A program made the position numbers and the translations under genes. A stretch of DNA of 48,248 nt. Source: Caldilineaceae bacterium (GTDB lineage Bacteria; Chloroflexota; Anaerolineae; Caldilineales; Caldilineaceae). The notes under the pieces were generated by a model that was not told where the DNA came from, did no database searches, and was given only the letters and a program-made list of their open reading frames with translations. The stretch lies in NCBI GenBank assembly GCA_020845455.1, contig JADLFO010000149.1, forward strand, positions 1 through 48,248. Direction: 5' to 3'. Below, in pieces: positions 28,846-37,204 of the stretch (its first letter is position 1; each line of letters starts with the position of its first letter).

Positions 28846-28878
28846 GGGGCTGGGCGCGCGGGCCGCGCGCCCAGCCCC
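28846..28878 (+). promoter_or_regulatory. Perfect 15-bp hairpin after the second binding-protein gene
   Basis: Arms 28846-28860 and 28864-28878 are perfectly complementary (GGGGCTGGGCGCGCG and its complement) with loop GGC. No T-run follows. The position, just past the binding-protein stop and 67 bases before the permease start, suits a 3' stabiliser or partial terminator. Confidence 0.8.
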
Positions 28879-28945
28879 ATGCCACGCGCCGGATCAGAGC
28901 GGTGGTTACAGTTCTGCCGCTCTCTAGGCTGATAGGAGAGGGAAG

Positions 28946-29893
28946 GTGACACAAGCATCCGAATCGCTCGCCGGTTCCCAGAGTCCGGCGGCGCTGTGGC
29001 GTGGCTGGCGCGCCCAGCGCGGCGAGCGGCGGCGCAACAACCCATTGGGCTATCTGTTTATTGCGCCCGCCATGATTCTCTATACGGTTTTCAACATCTG
29101 GCCCATCGTGCGCGGGCTGTTGATGGCGTTTACCGACTATCGTTTTATCTACCCCGACACGCGTTGGGATTTCAACGGGCTGGACAACTTTGTCGAAATG
29201 GCCGAGGACCGCGCCGCCCAAGAGGCGCTGCTGGTGGCCGTGAGATATTTTCTGATGGTCGTGCCGGTGACGATTGTGCTGGCGTTGATCGTGGCGGTTC
29301 TGATCAGCCGGGTGCGCTATGGCTCCGGCTTCTACCGCTGGGTGGTCTATCTGCCCTCGATCCTGCCGGTTGCGGTCAGTTTCTTGATGTTCAGAGAGAT
29401 GTACGGCGACAAGTTCGGCTTCATCAACACGAACCTGCGCAACTGGGGGATCGCGAACCCGCCCAACTGGTTGGGGCAAGTCTCGACCGCGCTGCCCGCC
29501 GTGGCCGCGGCCCATGTCTGGATCATCTTTGGCTTTCCTACGCTGCTCTTTCTGATCGGCATCTACAACATCAGCCAGGAGATCTTTGAGGCGGCGTCGC
29601 TGGACGGGGCCAACGCGCTGCAGCAGGTGCGCTACATCACGCTGCCCCTGCTCAAACCGACCTTTGCGCTGGTGATGGTGCTGCTCTTGGGCGTCTTGGG
29701 CACGACCGACGCCATGCTGATTTTGACCAACGGTGGGCCGCAGAGATCAACCCATACCATTGGGCTGCACCTCTATCAGATCGCCTTCCAGTTGGGCGAT
29801 TTGCGGCTGGGCTATGCCGCGGCCTTGAGCCTTGTCGTCGGGCTGGTCAGCGCGCTGATCGCCGCCGGCGTCTTTCGTTGGTCGCGCTCATAA
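28946..29893 (+). CDS. CUT1 sugar ABC transporter permease (MalF/UgpA type)
   Basis: A 315-residue inner-membrane permease with six predicted hydrophobic segments and the EAA loop EIFEAASLDGANALQQVRYITLPLL, which docks to the ATPase. It starts at GTG 28946 behind GGAGAGGGAAG. It forms the channel with the following MalG-type permease. No ATPase gene is present in this cluster, so an MsmK/UgpC-like ATPase encoded elsewhere must energise transport, as is common for CUT1 systems. Confidence 0.9.
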   Translation: MTQASESLAGSQSPAALWRGWRAQRGERRRNNPLGYLFIAPAMILYTVFNIWPIVRGLLMAFTDYRFIYPDTRWDFNGLDNFVEMAEDRAAQEALLVAVRYFLMVVPVTIVLALIVAVLISRVRYGSGFYRWVVYLPSILPVAVSFLMFREMYGDKFGFINTNLRNWGIANPPNWLGQVSTALPAVAAAHVWIIFGFPTLLFLIGIYNISQEIFEAASLDGANALQQVRYITLPLLKPTFALVMVLLLGVLGTTDAMLILTNGGPQRSTHTIGLHLYQIAFQLGDLRLGYAAALSLVVGLVSALIAAGVFRWSRS

Positions 29894-29904
29894 GGGTGAA
29901 GCCG

Positions 29905-30831
29905 ATGAACGCATCTCAAACCCAACCCATACGACCTGCCCAGCCGGCAAGACGGCTGTGGCTGCCTGTCAGCCGCGCCGGCATGGTGGCCCATCTGTTT
30001 ATGTTCGTGGTGGTCTTTATCGTCCTGCTGCCGATCCTGTGGATGATCTCGACCTCGTTCAAGAGCGCCGAGGAGTTCTTCACCAACTCCGCGGCGTTGA
30101 TCCCGCGCTCGTTCAGTTTGGTCAACTATGAATACTTGTTCTCGGCTATCCAGGAACTGCCCATCTACATGCGCAACAGTTTCATCCTGGCGATTGGCGT
30201 CTCCGTGATCCAAGTGGTCACGGCGGCGCTGGCCGGCTATGCCTTTGCGCGCATGCAGTTTTGGGGGCGCGACCTGATCTTCTTGGCGATCGTCGTCTCG
30301 ATGTTCATTCCGCGCAGCGGCGGGCTGATGGCGCTCTATGAGTTGATGTCGTTTCTCAAGCTGCGTAACAGTCTGTTCGGGCTGATCCTGCTCTTTTCGG
30401 CAGGTCTGCCCATCCCGATCTTTATCATGCGCCAGGCGTTTCTGGCGATCCCGCGTGAGATCGAGGAATCGGCGATCATCGACGGGGCTAACTCACTCCA
30501 GATCTTCTGGCGCATCGCCTTCCCATTGGTCACCAGCGCCTTGGTGGTGATCGCGACGCTGGCCTTTGTCGGCGTGTGGAGCGACTATCTAGTCACTTAC
30601 ACCATGATCGACCGCAACAGCCAGCTCACGATCTCGGTTGGGATTCAGAAGGTGCTGACCGGCAGCTATGAATCGGCCACGGCGACCGTACCCCACTTGC
30701 GCGGCCAGTTCGCGCATGAAGCCGCCGACGCCGCCATGCTGCTCTTCAGCGCCGCGCCGGTGATCGTGATCTATGCCCTGCTGCAGCGCTGGTTTATGCG
30801 CGGCCTGACCGAAGGCGCGATCAAGTTCTAG
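29905..30831 (+). CDS. CUT1 sugar ABC transporter permease (MalG/UgpE type)
   Basis: A 308-residue permease with six hydrophobic segments and the EAA loop REIEESAIIDGANSLQIFWRIAFPL. The ATG at 29905 follows AAGGGTG, 11 bases after the stop of the first permease; the longer frame starting inside that gene is not used. The periplasmic insertion after ATLAFVGVWSDYLVTYTM is longer than in MalG and contains HLRGQFAHEAADAA. It completes the second sugar importer of the island. Confidence 0.88.
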   Translation: MNASQTQPIRPAQPARRLWLPVSRAGMVAHLFMFVVVFIVLLPILWMISTSFKSAEEFFTNSAALIPRSFSLVNYEYLFSAIQELPIYMRNSFILAIGVSVIQVVTAALAGYAFARMQFWGRDLIFLAIVVSMFIPRSGGLMALYELMSFLKLRNSLFGLILLFSAGLPIPIFIMRQAFLAIPREIEESAIIDGANSLQIFWRIAFPLVTSALVVIATLAFVGVWSDYLVTYTMIDRNSQLTISVGIQKVLTGSYESATATVPHLRGQFAHEAADAAMLLFSAAPVIVIYALLQRWFMRGLTEGAIKF

Positions 30832-30886
30832 GGTTTCTGTTTCTCAGGCTCTATTTCTCTGGTGAAGGCAAGTCCTTCGATGGAAA

Positions 30887-30911
30887 GGGCCGCGCTCACG
30901 CGGCGCGGCCC
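30887..30911 (+). promoter_or_regulatory. 9-bp hairpin directly before the SorE-like ribosome-binding site
   Basis: GGGCCGCGC (30887-30895) pairs with GCGCGGCCC (30903-30911), loop TCACGCG. AAGGAG follows at once. It may shield or expose the ribosome-binding site, or stabilise the processed message. Confidence 0.6.
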
Positions 30912-30925
30912 CAAGGAGCAAAACA

Positions 30926-32614
30926 ATGTCTGATGTAGTCGCCGATTACAAACGCGCCGACGCGCCGCTGCCGGAGCGCAACCGGCTTTGGCCTCTGTAT
31001 GGGGCCGGTTTTGAAAACCTGGGCCGCGAGGGCCAGATGATCGAGCGCCCGCTGCCTGTCTATGGGCCGGACGAACTGCTGGTGCGCCACGACGCCACCG
31101 GCATCTGCTTTTCCGATATCAAAGTGATCCGTGCCGGTCAGAACCACCCGCGCATTTATCGCGATATGCGCCAAGACCCGGTCGTCCTCGGCCATGAGAT
31201 CAGCCTGACCGTGGTCGGCGTGGGAGAAAATCTGCGCGGCCAATACAAAGTGGGCGACCGTTTTATCGTTCAGGCCGACATCTATGTGGGCGGCGTGGGC
31301 TATGCCTACGGCTATGAGATCCAAGGCGGCTTCTCGCAGTACAACGTGATCGACCGGCGCGTTCTCGATGGCGACGGCGGCAACTATCTGCTGCCCATCC
31401 GGCCCGCCGCCGGCTATGCCGAGTCGGCGCTGGCCGAACCGTGGGCCTGTGTCGAAGCCTCCTATCATGTCGCCTATCGTACGGCCTGGAAGCCCGGCGG
31501 CACGCTCTGGATCGCGGGCGACGGCCGCGGCGTGACGTTGGGCGCGGCCCGCGCCTGGCGACCGGGCCGGCTGGTGCTGGACGTGCAGGACGAAACCTTG
31601 GCCGCCGGCCTGGCTGTCTGGGCCGAGGAAACGGGCGTGACCGTGATCGCCGACGCCGACGGCAGGCAGTATGATGACATTGTCATCTTGGGGGCCGACC
31701 CGGCGCTGATGGAGCGCACCTTCCCGCGCCTGTCGAAAGGCGGCACGTTTGCCGTGATCGCCGACCAGGAAGTGCCGCGCACGGTGCAGCTTGACATCGG
31801 GCGGCTGCACTATGACAGCCTGGCGCTCTATGGCGCAGCCGGCGCCGATATCTCGGCGGCCTATGCGCCGATCCGCACGCAACTGCGCCCCGGCGGCGTA
31901 ACCTGGGTGCTGGGCGCAGGCGGGCCGATGGGCCATATGCATCTCCAGCGCGCCCTGGAGATCGCCGAGCGCCCGCGCAAGATCGTGGCGACCAACCTGC
32001 ACCTGCCGCGCATCCGCGCCGTGGAGGAGAAGTTCGCCGGCCCGGCGCAAGAGGCAGGCGTCGAACTGGTCTGCATCTCGCAGGAGAGCTATGCGGATGT
32101 GGCCGAGTTCACGGCGCGCATGGCTGCCGAAAGCGGCGGCCAGGGCTATGACGACATCGCCGTGATGGCCCCCAGCGTACCTGCCGTCGAGATGGCGATG
32201 CCCCATTTGGCCGGCAACGGCGTGATGAATGTCTTTGCCGGGCTGCCGCGCGGCACGCAGGCCATGTTCGACATCAACGCCGTGGTGCGGCGCAATGTGC
32301 GCTATACGGGCGTCAGCGGCTCGTCGATCGCCGACCTAGCGATGATGCGCGATATGACCGAAAGCAAGGTGCTTTCGCCCAACAAATCGGTCTCGGCGGT
32401 GGCCGGGCTGGAAGGGGTGGCCGATGGCTTGGCCGCCGTCGCCGAGGGCCGCTTCCCCGGCAAGGTGGTGATCTTCCCCAACCTGAGCAAGCCGCTGCCG
32501 TTGACCGCGCTGCCGGGTCTCAAAACGGTGCTGCCCACGGTCTATGCCAAACTGGGCGAAGGCGAAAGCTGGACCCAAGCAGCCGAAGAGGAACTGCTGC
32601 GCCTCTTGCTATAA
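30926..32614 (+). CDS. Zinc-type alcohol dehydrogenase family, L-sorbose-1-phosphate reductase-like
   Basis: A 562-residue medium-chain dehydrogenase-like protein. It has the catalytic zinc segment GICFSDIKVIRAGQNHP and GHEISLTVVGVGENLRGQYKVGDRF near the N-terminus and a long Rossmann region with WVLGAGGPMGHMHLQRALE. Length and layout match SorE-type L-sorbose-1-phosphate reductases, which interconvert L-sorbose 1-phosphate and D-glucitol 6-phosphate with NAD(P)H. The following gene is a sorbitol-6-phosphate dehydrogenase, supporting this pathway. The structural four-Cys zinc cluster of typical ADHs is not evident. AAGGAG precedes the ATG. The actual substrate could be a related phosphoketose. 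Confidence 0.8.
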   Translation: MSDVVADYKRADAPLPERNRLWPLYGAGFENLGREGQMIERPLPVYGPDELLVRHDATGICFSDIKVIRAGQNHPRIYRDMRQDPVVLGHEISLTVVGVGENLRGQYKVGDRFIVQADIYVGGVGYAYGYEIQGGFSQYNVIDRRVLDGDGGNYLLPIRPAAGYAESALAEPWACVEASYHVAYRTAWKPGGTLWIAGDGRGVTLGAARAWRPGRLVLDVQDETLAAGLAVWAEETGVTVIADADGRQYDDIVILGADPALMERTFPRLSKGGTFAVIADQEVPRTVQLDIGRLHYDSLALYGAAGADISAAYAPIRTQLRPGGVTWVLGAGGPMGHMHLQRALEIAERPRKIVATNLHLPRIRAVEEKFAGPAQEAGVELVCISQESYADVAEFTARMAAESGGQGYDDIAVMAPSVPAVEMAMPHLAGNGVMNVFAGLPRGTQAMFDINAVVRRNVRYTGVSGSSIADLAMMRDMTESKVLSPNKSVSAVAGLEGVADGLAAVAEGRFPGKVVIFPNLSKPLPLTALPGLKTVLPTVYAKLGEGESWTQAAEEELLRLLL

Positions 32615-32641
32615 AACGAATGACGCGAAACGAGTGAAGCT

Positions 32642-33436
32642 ATGCACAGCCAACCGTTGCTTGACCAAGTGGCCGTTGTGACCGGCGCAGCGCAGGGGCT
32701 GGGCGCGGCGATTGTGCGCCGTCTGGCCGACGAAGGCGCTCACGTCGTCGTCGGCGACCTCAACGCCGAGGGCGCGCAAGCCACCGCCGCCGAGGTGGCC
32801 GCGGCCACAGGCCGCCGTACCCTGGCCGCCGCTGTGGACGTGACCCAAGAGGAGCAGGTCGAAGCGCTGTTCGCCCGCACCCTAGATCAGTTTGGCCGTC
32901 TCGACCTGGTAGTCGCCAACGCCGGGATCGTCATCTCCGGCCCGTTGGTCGAGTTTGACCTAAATCGCTGGCGCAAGGTGGTGGATGTCAATCTCACCGG
33001 CTACTTCCTCTGTGCCAAACATGCGGCGCGCATCATGATCGAGCAGCGCCGCGGGGTGATCCTCCAGATCAACTCCAAATCCGGCAAGAAGGGCAGCTAT
33101 AAGAACTCCGCCTATGCGGCCGGCAAGTTTGGCGGGGTCGGGCTGACCCAAAGCCTGGCGCTGGAACTGGCCGAGTATGGCATCCGCGTCAACGCCATCT
33201 GCCCCGGCAACTTGCTCGATTCGCCGCTGTGGGTAGATTCGCTCTACGGCCAGTATGCGGAACGGCTGGGGATCACCGTCGAAGAGGTGCGCCGGCGCTA
33301 TGTGGATCAGGTGCCGATGAAGCGCGGCTGCACCTATCAAGACGTGACCAACGTCGTGGTCTTTTTGGCCTCGGACCAGGCTTCCTACATGACCGGGCAG
33401 GCGATCAACGTGACCGGCGGGCAGGAGATGGGCTGA
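32642..33436 (+). CDS. srlD: Sorbitol-6-phosphate 2-dehydrogenase-like SDR
   Basis: A 264-residue classical SDR with TGAAQGLG (14-21), NAG (93-95), Ser145 or Ser147, and catalytic Tyr158/Lys162 (YAAGK). The C-terminal half closely follows E. coli SrlD: KFGGVGLTQSLALELAEYGI, GNLLDSPLW, VPMKRGCTYQDV and TGQAINVTGGQEM. SrlD oxidises D-glucitol 6-phosphate to D-fructose 6-phosphate with NAD. With the preceding SorE-like enzyme it would channel L-sorbose 1-phosphate into fructose 6-phosphate. A role as lactaldehyde dehydrogenase in rhamnose breakdown is a less likely alternative. It is 27 bases after the preceding gene. Confidence 0.85.
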   Translation: MHSQPLLDQVAVVTGAAQGLGAAIVRRLADEGAHVVVGDLNAEGAQATAAEVAAATGRRTLAAAVDVTQEEQVEALFARTLDQFGRLDLVVANAGIVISGPLVEFDLNRWRKVVDVNLTGYFLCAKHAARIMIEQRRGVILQINSKSGKKGSYKNSAYAAGKFGGVGLTQSLALELAEYGIRVNAICPGNLLDSPLWVDSLYGQYAERLGITVEEVRRRYVDQVPMKRGCTYQDVTNVVVFLASDQASYMTGQAINVTGGQEMG

Positions 33437-33438
33437 AC

Positions 33439-34707
33439 ATGCGCTTGCGCGGGGAGGCCACGTTTGTGGGCTTTGGCTTTGGCGCGATCCAGGCAGGGCT
33501 GTTTGGGCTGGAAGCGCAGGCAAGCGGGGCCTTTGGCCGCATCGTCGTGGCGGAGGTCGCGCCGGAGACGGTAGCCGCGCTGCGCCGGGCGGGGGGCGTC
33601 TACGCCGTCAATGTCGCCCACGCCGACCGCTGCGAAACCGTAAAGGTGGGGCCGATTCAGATCGAGAACCCGGCGGTTGATGCCGACCGCGGCCGGCTGG
33701 CGCAGGCCATCGCCGCCGCCCAGGAGATCGCTACCGCCGTACCCAGCGTGGATATCTATACCGCGCCCGGCCCCGCCGGCTTGCAGCGCATCTTGGCCGA
33801 GGGGCTGCGCCGCAAGGTCGTCACCAACGGCCCACGCGCCGTGGTCTACGCCGCCGAAAACCATCCCCAGGCCGCGGCGCTGCTGCAGGCTGCCGTGCTG
33901 GGGGCCATGCCGGAGGATACACGCGTCGCCGCGGCCGCACAGGTGCGCTTTGTCGACACAGTGATCGCCAAGATGAGCGGGGTCATCGTCCCGCTCGGCG
34001 ACCTGACGCCGGTGACGCCGGACAGCGCCCGCGCCTTTCTGGTCGAGGCGTTCAACCATATCCTGATCGGGCGGGTGGACTTTGGCCCGGCTGCGCCGCC
34101 TTTTGACCGCGGTCTGGCCGTCTTTGAGGAAAAGGACGACCTGCGCCCCTTTGAGGCGGCCAAGCTCTACGGCCACAACGCCGTCCATGCTCTGGCCGCC
34201 TATGTGGGCCTCTGGTTGGGGCTGGCGCAGATCGCGCAGTTGGGCGATCTGCCGGGCGCGCCGGCCTTCTTGCGGGCCGCCTTGGTGGAGGAATCGGGTG
34301 CGGCGTTGATCCGAAAATACGCCGGGGTGGACCCGTTCTTCACGCCGGCGGCGTTTGCCCGCTTTGCCGATGATCTGCTGGCGCGCATGGTCAACCCCTT
34401 TTTGCGCGACACCACGGCGCGCGTGGGCCGCGACCCGGCGCGCAAGCTGGGCTGGGATGACCGGCTGGTGGGGGCGATGCGCTTGGCCCTGGCCCACGGC
34501 ATCCGGCCGCGGCGCTATGCGTTGGGGGCCGCGGCGGCGCTGCGTGCGCTGGATGCTCAGGCTACTCCGGCCTTGCTGCTGCCTGCGCTCTGGCGGCCCG
34601 CTGCGCCCGACCCTGACGAGGCCGCCGCGGTGCTGGCGCTGGTGGAGCAAGGCGCAGCGATGCTGGCAGCGTGGGATGCAGCCGGGCAGCCGCGGTGGGA
34701 AATATGA
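33439..34707 (+). CDS. Mannitol dehydrogenase family protein
   Basis: A 422-residue polyol dehydrogenase. The Rossmann start is atypical (FVGFGFGAIQAGLF). The C-terminal mannitol-dehydrogenase domain is clear: AAKLYGHNAVHALAAYVG holds the catalytic Lys/His region, and NPFLRDTTARVGRDPARKLGWDDRLVGAM is the family signature. Such enzymes oxidise mannitol 1-phosphate, mannitol or other polyols to ketoses. It starts two bases after the srlD stop, so translation is probably coupled. With srlD it points to catabolism of hexitol phosphates in this operon. The precise substrate is not determined. Confidence 0.82.
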   Translation: MRLRGEATFVGFGFGAIQAGLFGLEAQASGAFGRIVVAEVAPETVAALRRAGGVYAVNVAHADRCETVKVGPIQIENPAVDADRGRLAQAIAAAQEIATAVPSVDIYTAPGPAGLQRILAEGLRRKVVTNGPRAVVYAAENHPQAAALLQAAVLGAMPEDTRVAAAAQVRFVDTVIAKMSGVIVPLGDLTPVTPDSARAFLVEAFNHILIGRVDFGPAAPPFDRGLAVFEEKDDLRPFEAAKLYGHNAVHALAAYVGLWLGLAQIAQLGDLPGAPAFLRAALVEESGAALIRKYAGVDPFFTPAAFARFADDLLARMVNPFLRDTTARVGRDPARKLGWDDRLVGAMRLALAHGIRPRRYALGAAAALRALDAQATPALLLPALWRPAAPDPDEAAAVLALVEQGAAMLAAWDAAGQPRWEI

Positions 34708-34734
34708 AAACTGATGGGAAAAACGAGGACAGCT

Positions 34735-35508
34735 ATGCAAACCAATTCGATCTTGGATCAACTGATCTGGCTTTCGCATGAACTGGGCCGCGAAGAGCGC
34801 CAGTTGGCGATCTTGGGCGAAGGCAATACCAGCGCCGCCTGCGATGATGGCGCCTTCTGGGTCAAGGCGTCGGGCAGCCAACTGAGCAATATCACCGCCC
34901 AGGGCTTTAGCCAGGTCAACACCGCGGCCATCATGGAGTTGATGGCGCGCGACCAGATGGACGACCAGGAGGTCGGCCAGGCCCTGATGGCCGCACTTGT
35001 GGACCCGCAGTCCCGTCGCCCCTCGGTCGAGACCTTTTTACACGCGCTCTGCCTGGCGGAAGCCGGCGCGGCGTGGGTGGCGCACACCCACGCCGTTTCG
35101 GTCAACCAGGTTTTGTGCAGCCGGTTGGGCGCCGAACCCTTCCTGCGTCACCTCTTCCCAGACGGCATTGTGGTCTGCGGTCGCCACCCTGCCGTCGTGC
35201 CCTATGTCGACCCCGGTTTTATGCTGGCGGTGGCGGTGCGCGCCGAACTGCGCCGCTATCAAGATATCCACGGCCATGCGCCCAAACTGCTGCTCATGGT
35301 CAACCATGGGCTGGTGGCCCTGGGCCAAACCGCGCAGGAGGCCTTGAACATCACGCTCATGGCGGACAAATGGGCCAAGATCATTGTCGGCGCATATACC
35401 TTGGGCGGCCCGAACTTCCTGCCCGATCAGCAGGCCGAACGCATTGACAACCGCCTTGACGAGCACTACCGTCGCCAACAGTTGCAGGGCGCGGCGCGTG
35501 CCCACTAA
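34735..35508 (+). CDS. Class II aldolase, RhaE/rhamnulose-phosphate aldolase-like
   Basis: A 257-residue class II aldolase. GEGNTSA (28-34) and VKASGSQL (43-50) bind the phosphate, E99 is the probable catalytic acid, and H117/H119 (HTHA) with the later MVNHG histidine bind zinc. The GNTS...VKxSGSxL pattern is that of the aldolase half of RhaEW proteins, which cleave L-rhamnulose 1-phosphate to DHAP and L-lactaldehyde. Here the dehydrogenase half is not fused. ATG 34735 with GAGG upstream is preferred over ATG 34714. Regulator and rhamnulokinase downstream support a rhamnose role; a related ketose phosphate is possible. Confidence 0.82.
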   Translation: MQTNSILDQLIWLSHELGREERQLAILGEGNTSAACDDGAFWVKASGSQLSNITAQGFSQVNTAAIMELMARDQMDDQEVGQALMAALVDPQSRRPSVETFLHALCLAEAGAAWVAHTHAVSVNQVLCSRLGAEPFLRHLFPDGIVVCGRHPAVVPYVDPGFMLAVAVRAELRRYQDIHGHAPKLLLMVNHGLVALGQTAQEALNITLMADKWAKIIVGAYTLGGPNFLPDQQAERIDNRLDEHYRRQQLQGAARAH

Positions 35509-35518
35509 GAGGGCCAAG

Positions 35519-36322
35519 ATGGACTCAAATCACCCAGACAGCATGCCGGCAGGCGAGGCGCCCTCCAGCGATATGCGTCGTGAACTGATCATCGAGGAGT
35601 TGCGCCGCCAGGATGAGGTCACGGTTACGGGGCTGAGCGAACGGCTGGGCGTCTCGGACGTGACCATCCGCAAGGACCTCCAACAATTGGAGGACCAGGG
35701 CTATCTGACGCGCGTGCGCGGCGGCGCGGTCTTTTCGGGCCGCGGCCAGCTTGAACTGCGCTTTGCGGCGCGCCAGCAGTTGGGGCTGGAGGAAAAACGG
35801 CGCTTGGCGGCGCACGCCGCTAAGTTTGTGCGGCCCGGCGCAACCATCTTTTTGGATGGCAGCACGACCGTCTTTCAGATGACGCGCCTCCTGCGCCATA
35901 TCCAAGGGCTGACGGTGATCACCAACGGGTTGTATGCGGCGCTGGAACTGAGCTTTGCGCCGGAGATCACCACGATCGTGGTCGGCGGCATCCTGCGCAA
36001 ACAGTCCAGCAGCCTGGTGGATCTATTGACGCCCGAACTGCTGCGCCGTCTGCACGTCGACGTGGCGTTTCTAAGCTGCCGCGGCTTTACGCTTGAACAT
36101 GGGCTGATGGAGTCGGACTTGCGCGAGGCGCAGCTCAAACGCGCCATGGCGCAGGCGGCGCAGCAGATCGTGGCGCTGGTGGACCACAGCAAGATCGGCA
36201 ATGTCTATATTGCCAGTTCGATGCTGCCGGAGGAACTTGACACGCTGCTGGTGGATTCAAACCTCAGCGCCGAGCAGCGCGCCGCCCTCGAACAAGCCAA
36301 CCTGCCGCTAGAAATCGTCTGA
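35519..36322 (+). CDS. DeoR-family transcriptional regulator of the sugar island
   Basis: A 267-residue DeoR-type repressor. It has an N-terminal winged helix (about residues 18-70, RRELIIEELRRQDEVTVTGLSERLGVSDVTIRKDL broken by turns), the linker RVRGGAV, and the C-terminal sugar-phosphate sensor with GATIFLDGSTT, VITNGLY, VVGGILR and ALVDHSKIG. Such regulators respond to phosphorylated intermediates. DeoR-family RhaR proteins control rhamnose genes in Chloroflexales, which supports assignment to this island. AGAGGG precedes ATG 35519, 10 bases after the aldolase stop. The longer frame running back into the aldolase is rejected. Confidence 0.9.
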   Translation: MDSNHPDSMPAGEAPSSDMRRELIIEELRRQDEVTVTGLSERLGVSDVTIRKDLQQLEDQGYLTRVRGGAVFSGRGQLELRFAARQQLGLEEKRRLAAHAAKFVRPGATIFLDGSTTVFQMTRLLRHIQGLTVITNGLYAALELSFAPEITTIVVGGILRKQSSSLVDLLTPELLRRLHVDVAFLSCRGFTLEHGLMESDLREAQLKRAMAQAAQQIVALVDHSKIGNVYIASSMLPEELDTLLVDSNLSAEQRAALEQANLPLEIV

Positions 36323-36343
36323 CCCGCGTAGAGGCGGATTCGA

Positions 36344-36361
36344 TGCTACAATAGCTATAAT
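36344..36361 (+). promoter_or_regulatory. Possible extended -10 promoter of the C39-peptidase module
   Basis: TGC-TACAAT (36344-36352) and a second TATAAT (36356-36361) lie in the 71-base gap after the DeoR gene. No clear -35 is seen. The module may thus have its own promoter inside the operon. Confidence 0.45.
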
Positions 36362-36393
36362 CGCAGCGAATCGCACGTTCGCAGGAGATAAGA

Positions 36394-36759
36394 ATGGCTT
36401 TGGATACCAATTGGGTTTACCAGGGCGAGCAGGGGGAGACATTGATCGCGGCCCCCGGCGAACCTGCGCTCAACATTACAGCCTATACAGCCGCCCAAAA
36501 GGTGAGTGGTTATGTCGCGAGCAAGATTAGCCATCTGATGAAAGGTGAGACCCCTGCCCTGGTCTTTAGCCAAGGGCGGTTGGTCTGGCGCGTTCCTATT
36601 GTACTGGCAACGCCGATCCGGGGTCTGCTCGGCGTCGTCGGCACACTCGATGTCGATGCGCGTACAGGTCAGTTGCTGGTAGATCCAACCCTAACCGTGC
36701 AGCTAGAGAGCCGTGCCCAAGCGCTTATTGCCGGTACCCCACCGCCGCCAGCAGTCTGA
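36394..36759 (+). CDS. Small protein of unknown function paired with a C39-like peptidase
   Basis: A 121-residue protein that I do not recognise. It has no signal peptide. The central stretch GRLVWRVPIVLATPIRGLLG followed by VGTLDVDARTGQLLVD has the pattern of PepSY-like folds, in which a strand ending in VDA-TG is typical; this is a weak resemblance. The C-terminus ends in a Pro run. AGGAG is upstream of the ATG. Its 3' end overlaps the C39-like peptidase gene by 47 bases, so the two are translated together. Lower GC than the flanking sugar genes suggests it arrived separately. It could be a cognate inhibitor, chaperone or substrate of the peptidase. Confidence 0.6.
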   Translation: MALDTNWVYQGEQGETLIAAPGEPALNITAYTAAQKVSGYVASKISHLMKGETPALVFSQGRLVWRVPIVLATPIRGLLGVVGTLDVDARTGQLLVDPTLTVQLESRAQALIAGTPPPPAV

Positions 36760-37174
36760 ATCCGATTGTCTTGCTGCATGTGCTGCCATGATGTTGTCTG
36801 CACTCGGCATTGACATACCCTATGCGCGGCTGTTGTCGCTCCTCGATATCGCGCCTTGGGGGACGCCACATTCTCGATTGCTGCGTATAGACACCCTGGG
36901 TTCAGGTCTGGAGGTCGTTCATCGGCAAGGCGAACTAGTTGACCTGTTCGATGCGCTTGATGCCGGGTTCCCTCCGGCGGCATTTGTGTGGACCGGCGAA
37001 CTACCTTATTGGCAAGTACAGACACCGCATGCCGTCGTTCTTTGTGGTTATGACGATCAAAACTTCTTTATCAACGATCCGGCCTTTGAGGTTGCGCCCC
37101 ACATAGTAACGCATGGCGATCTCGATTTGGCATGGCTGGCAGGTGATTCCTATTTCGCCATGCTGAGACGCTAG
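36713..37174 (+). CDS. C39-like cysteine peptidase
   Basis: A 153-residue single-domain papain-fold peptidase of the C39-like group. The oxyanion Gln (13 or 14) and nucleophile Cys19 lie in QSESDCLAACAAMML, His106 in TPHAVVLCGYDD, and Asp122 in INDPAF, so the catalytic triad is complete. Bacteriocin-exporter C39 domains cleave leader peptides after double Gly, but here no ABC exporter or membrane segment is present. The start is GTG 36713, inside the preceding gene. It has no secretion signal and probably acts in the cytosol. Its position between a regulator and rhamnulokinase is odd for a peptidase. Confidence 0.78.
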   Translation: MPKRLLPVPHRRQQSESDCLAACAAMMLSALGIDIPYARLLSLLDIAPWGTPHSRLLRIDTLGSGLEVVHRQGELVDLFDALDAGFPPAAFVWTGELPYWQVQTPHAVVLCGYDDQNFFINDPAFEVAPHIVTHGDLDLAWLAGDSYFAMLRR

Positions 37175-37204
37175 ATTGGGCCGGAAATCTCTAGGAGTCG
37201 TGTA

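Noticed and set aside
36318-36361. Full -35/-10 promoter for the peptidase module
   Set aside because: The -10 candidates are good but nothing resembling TTGACA lies at 16-18 bp, so only a possible extended -10 is reported.
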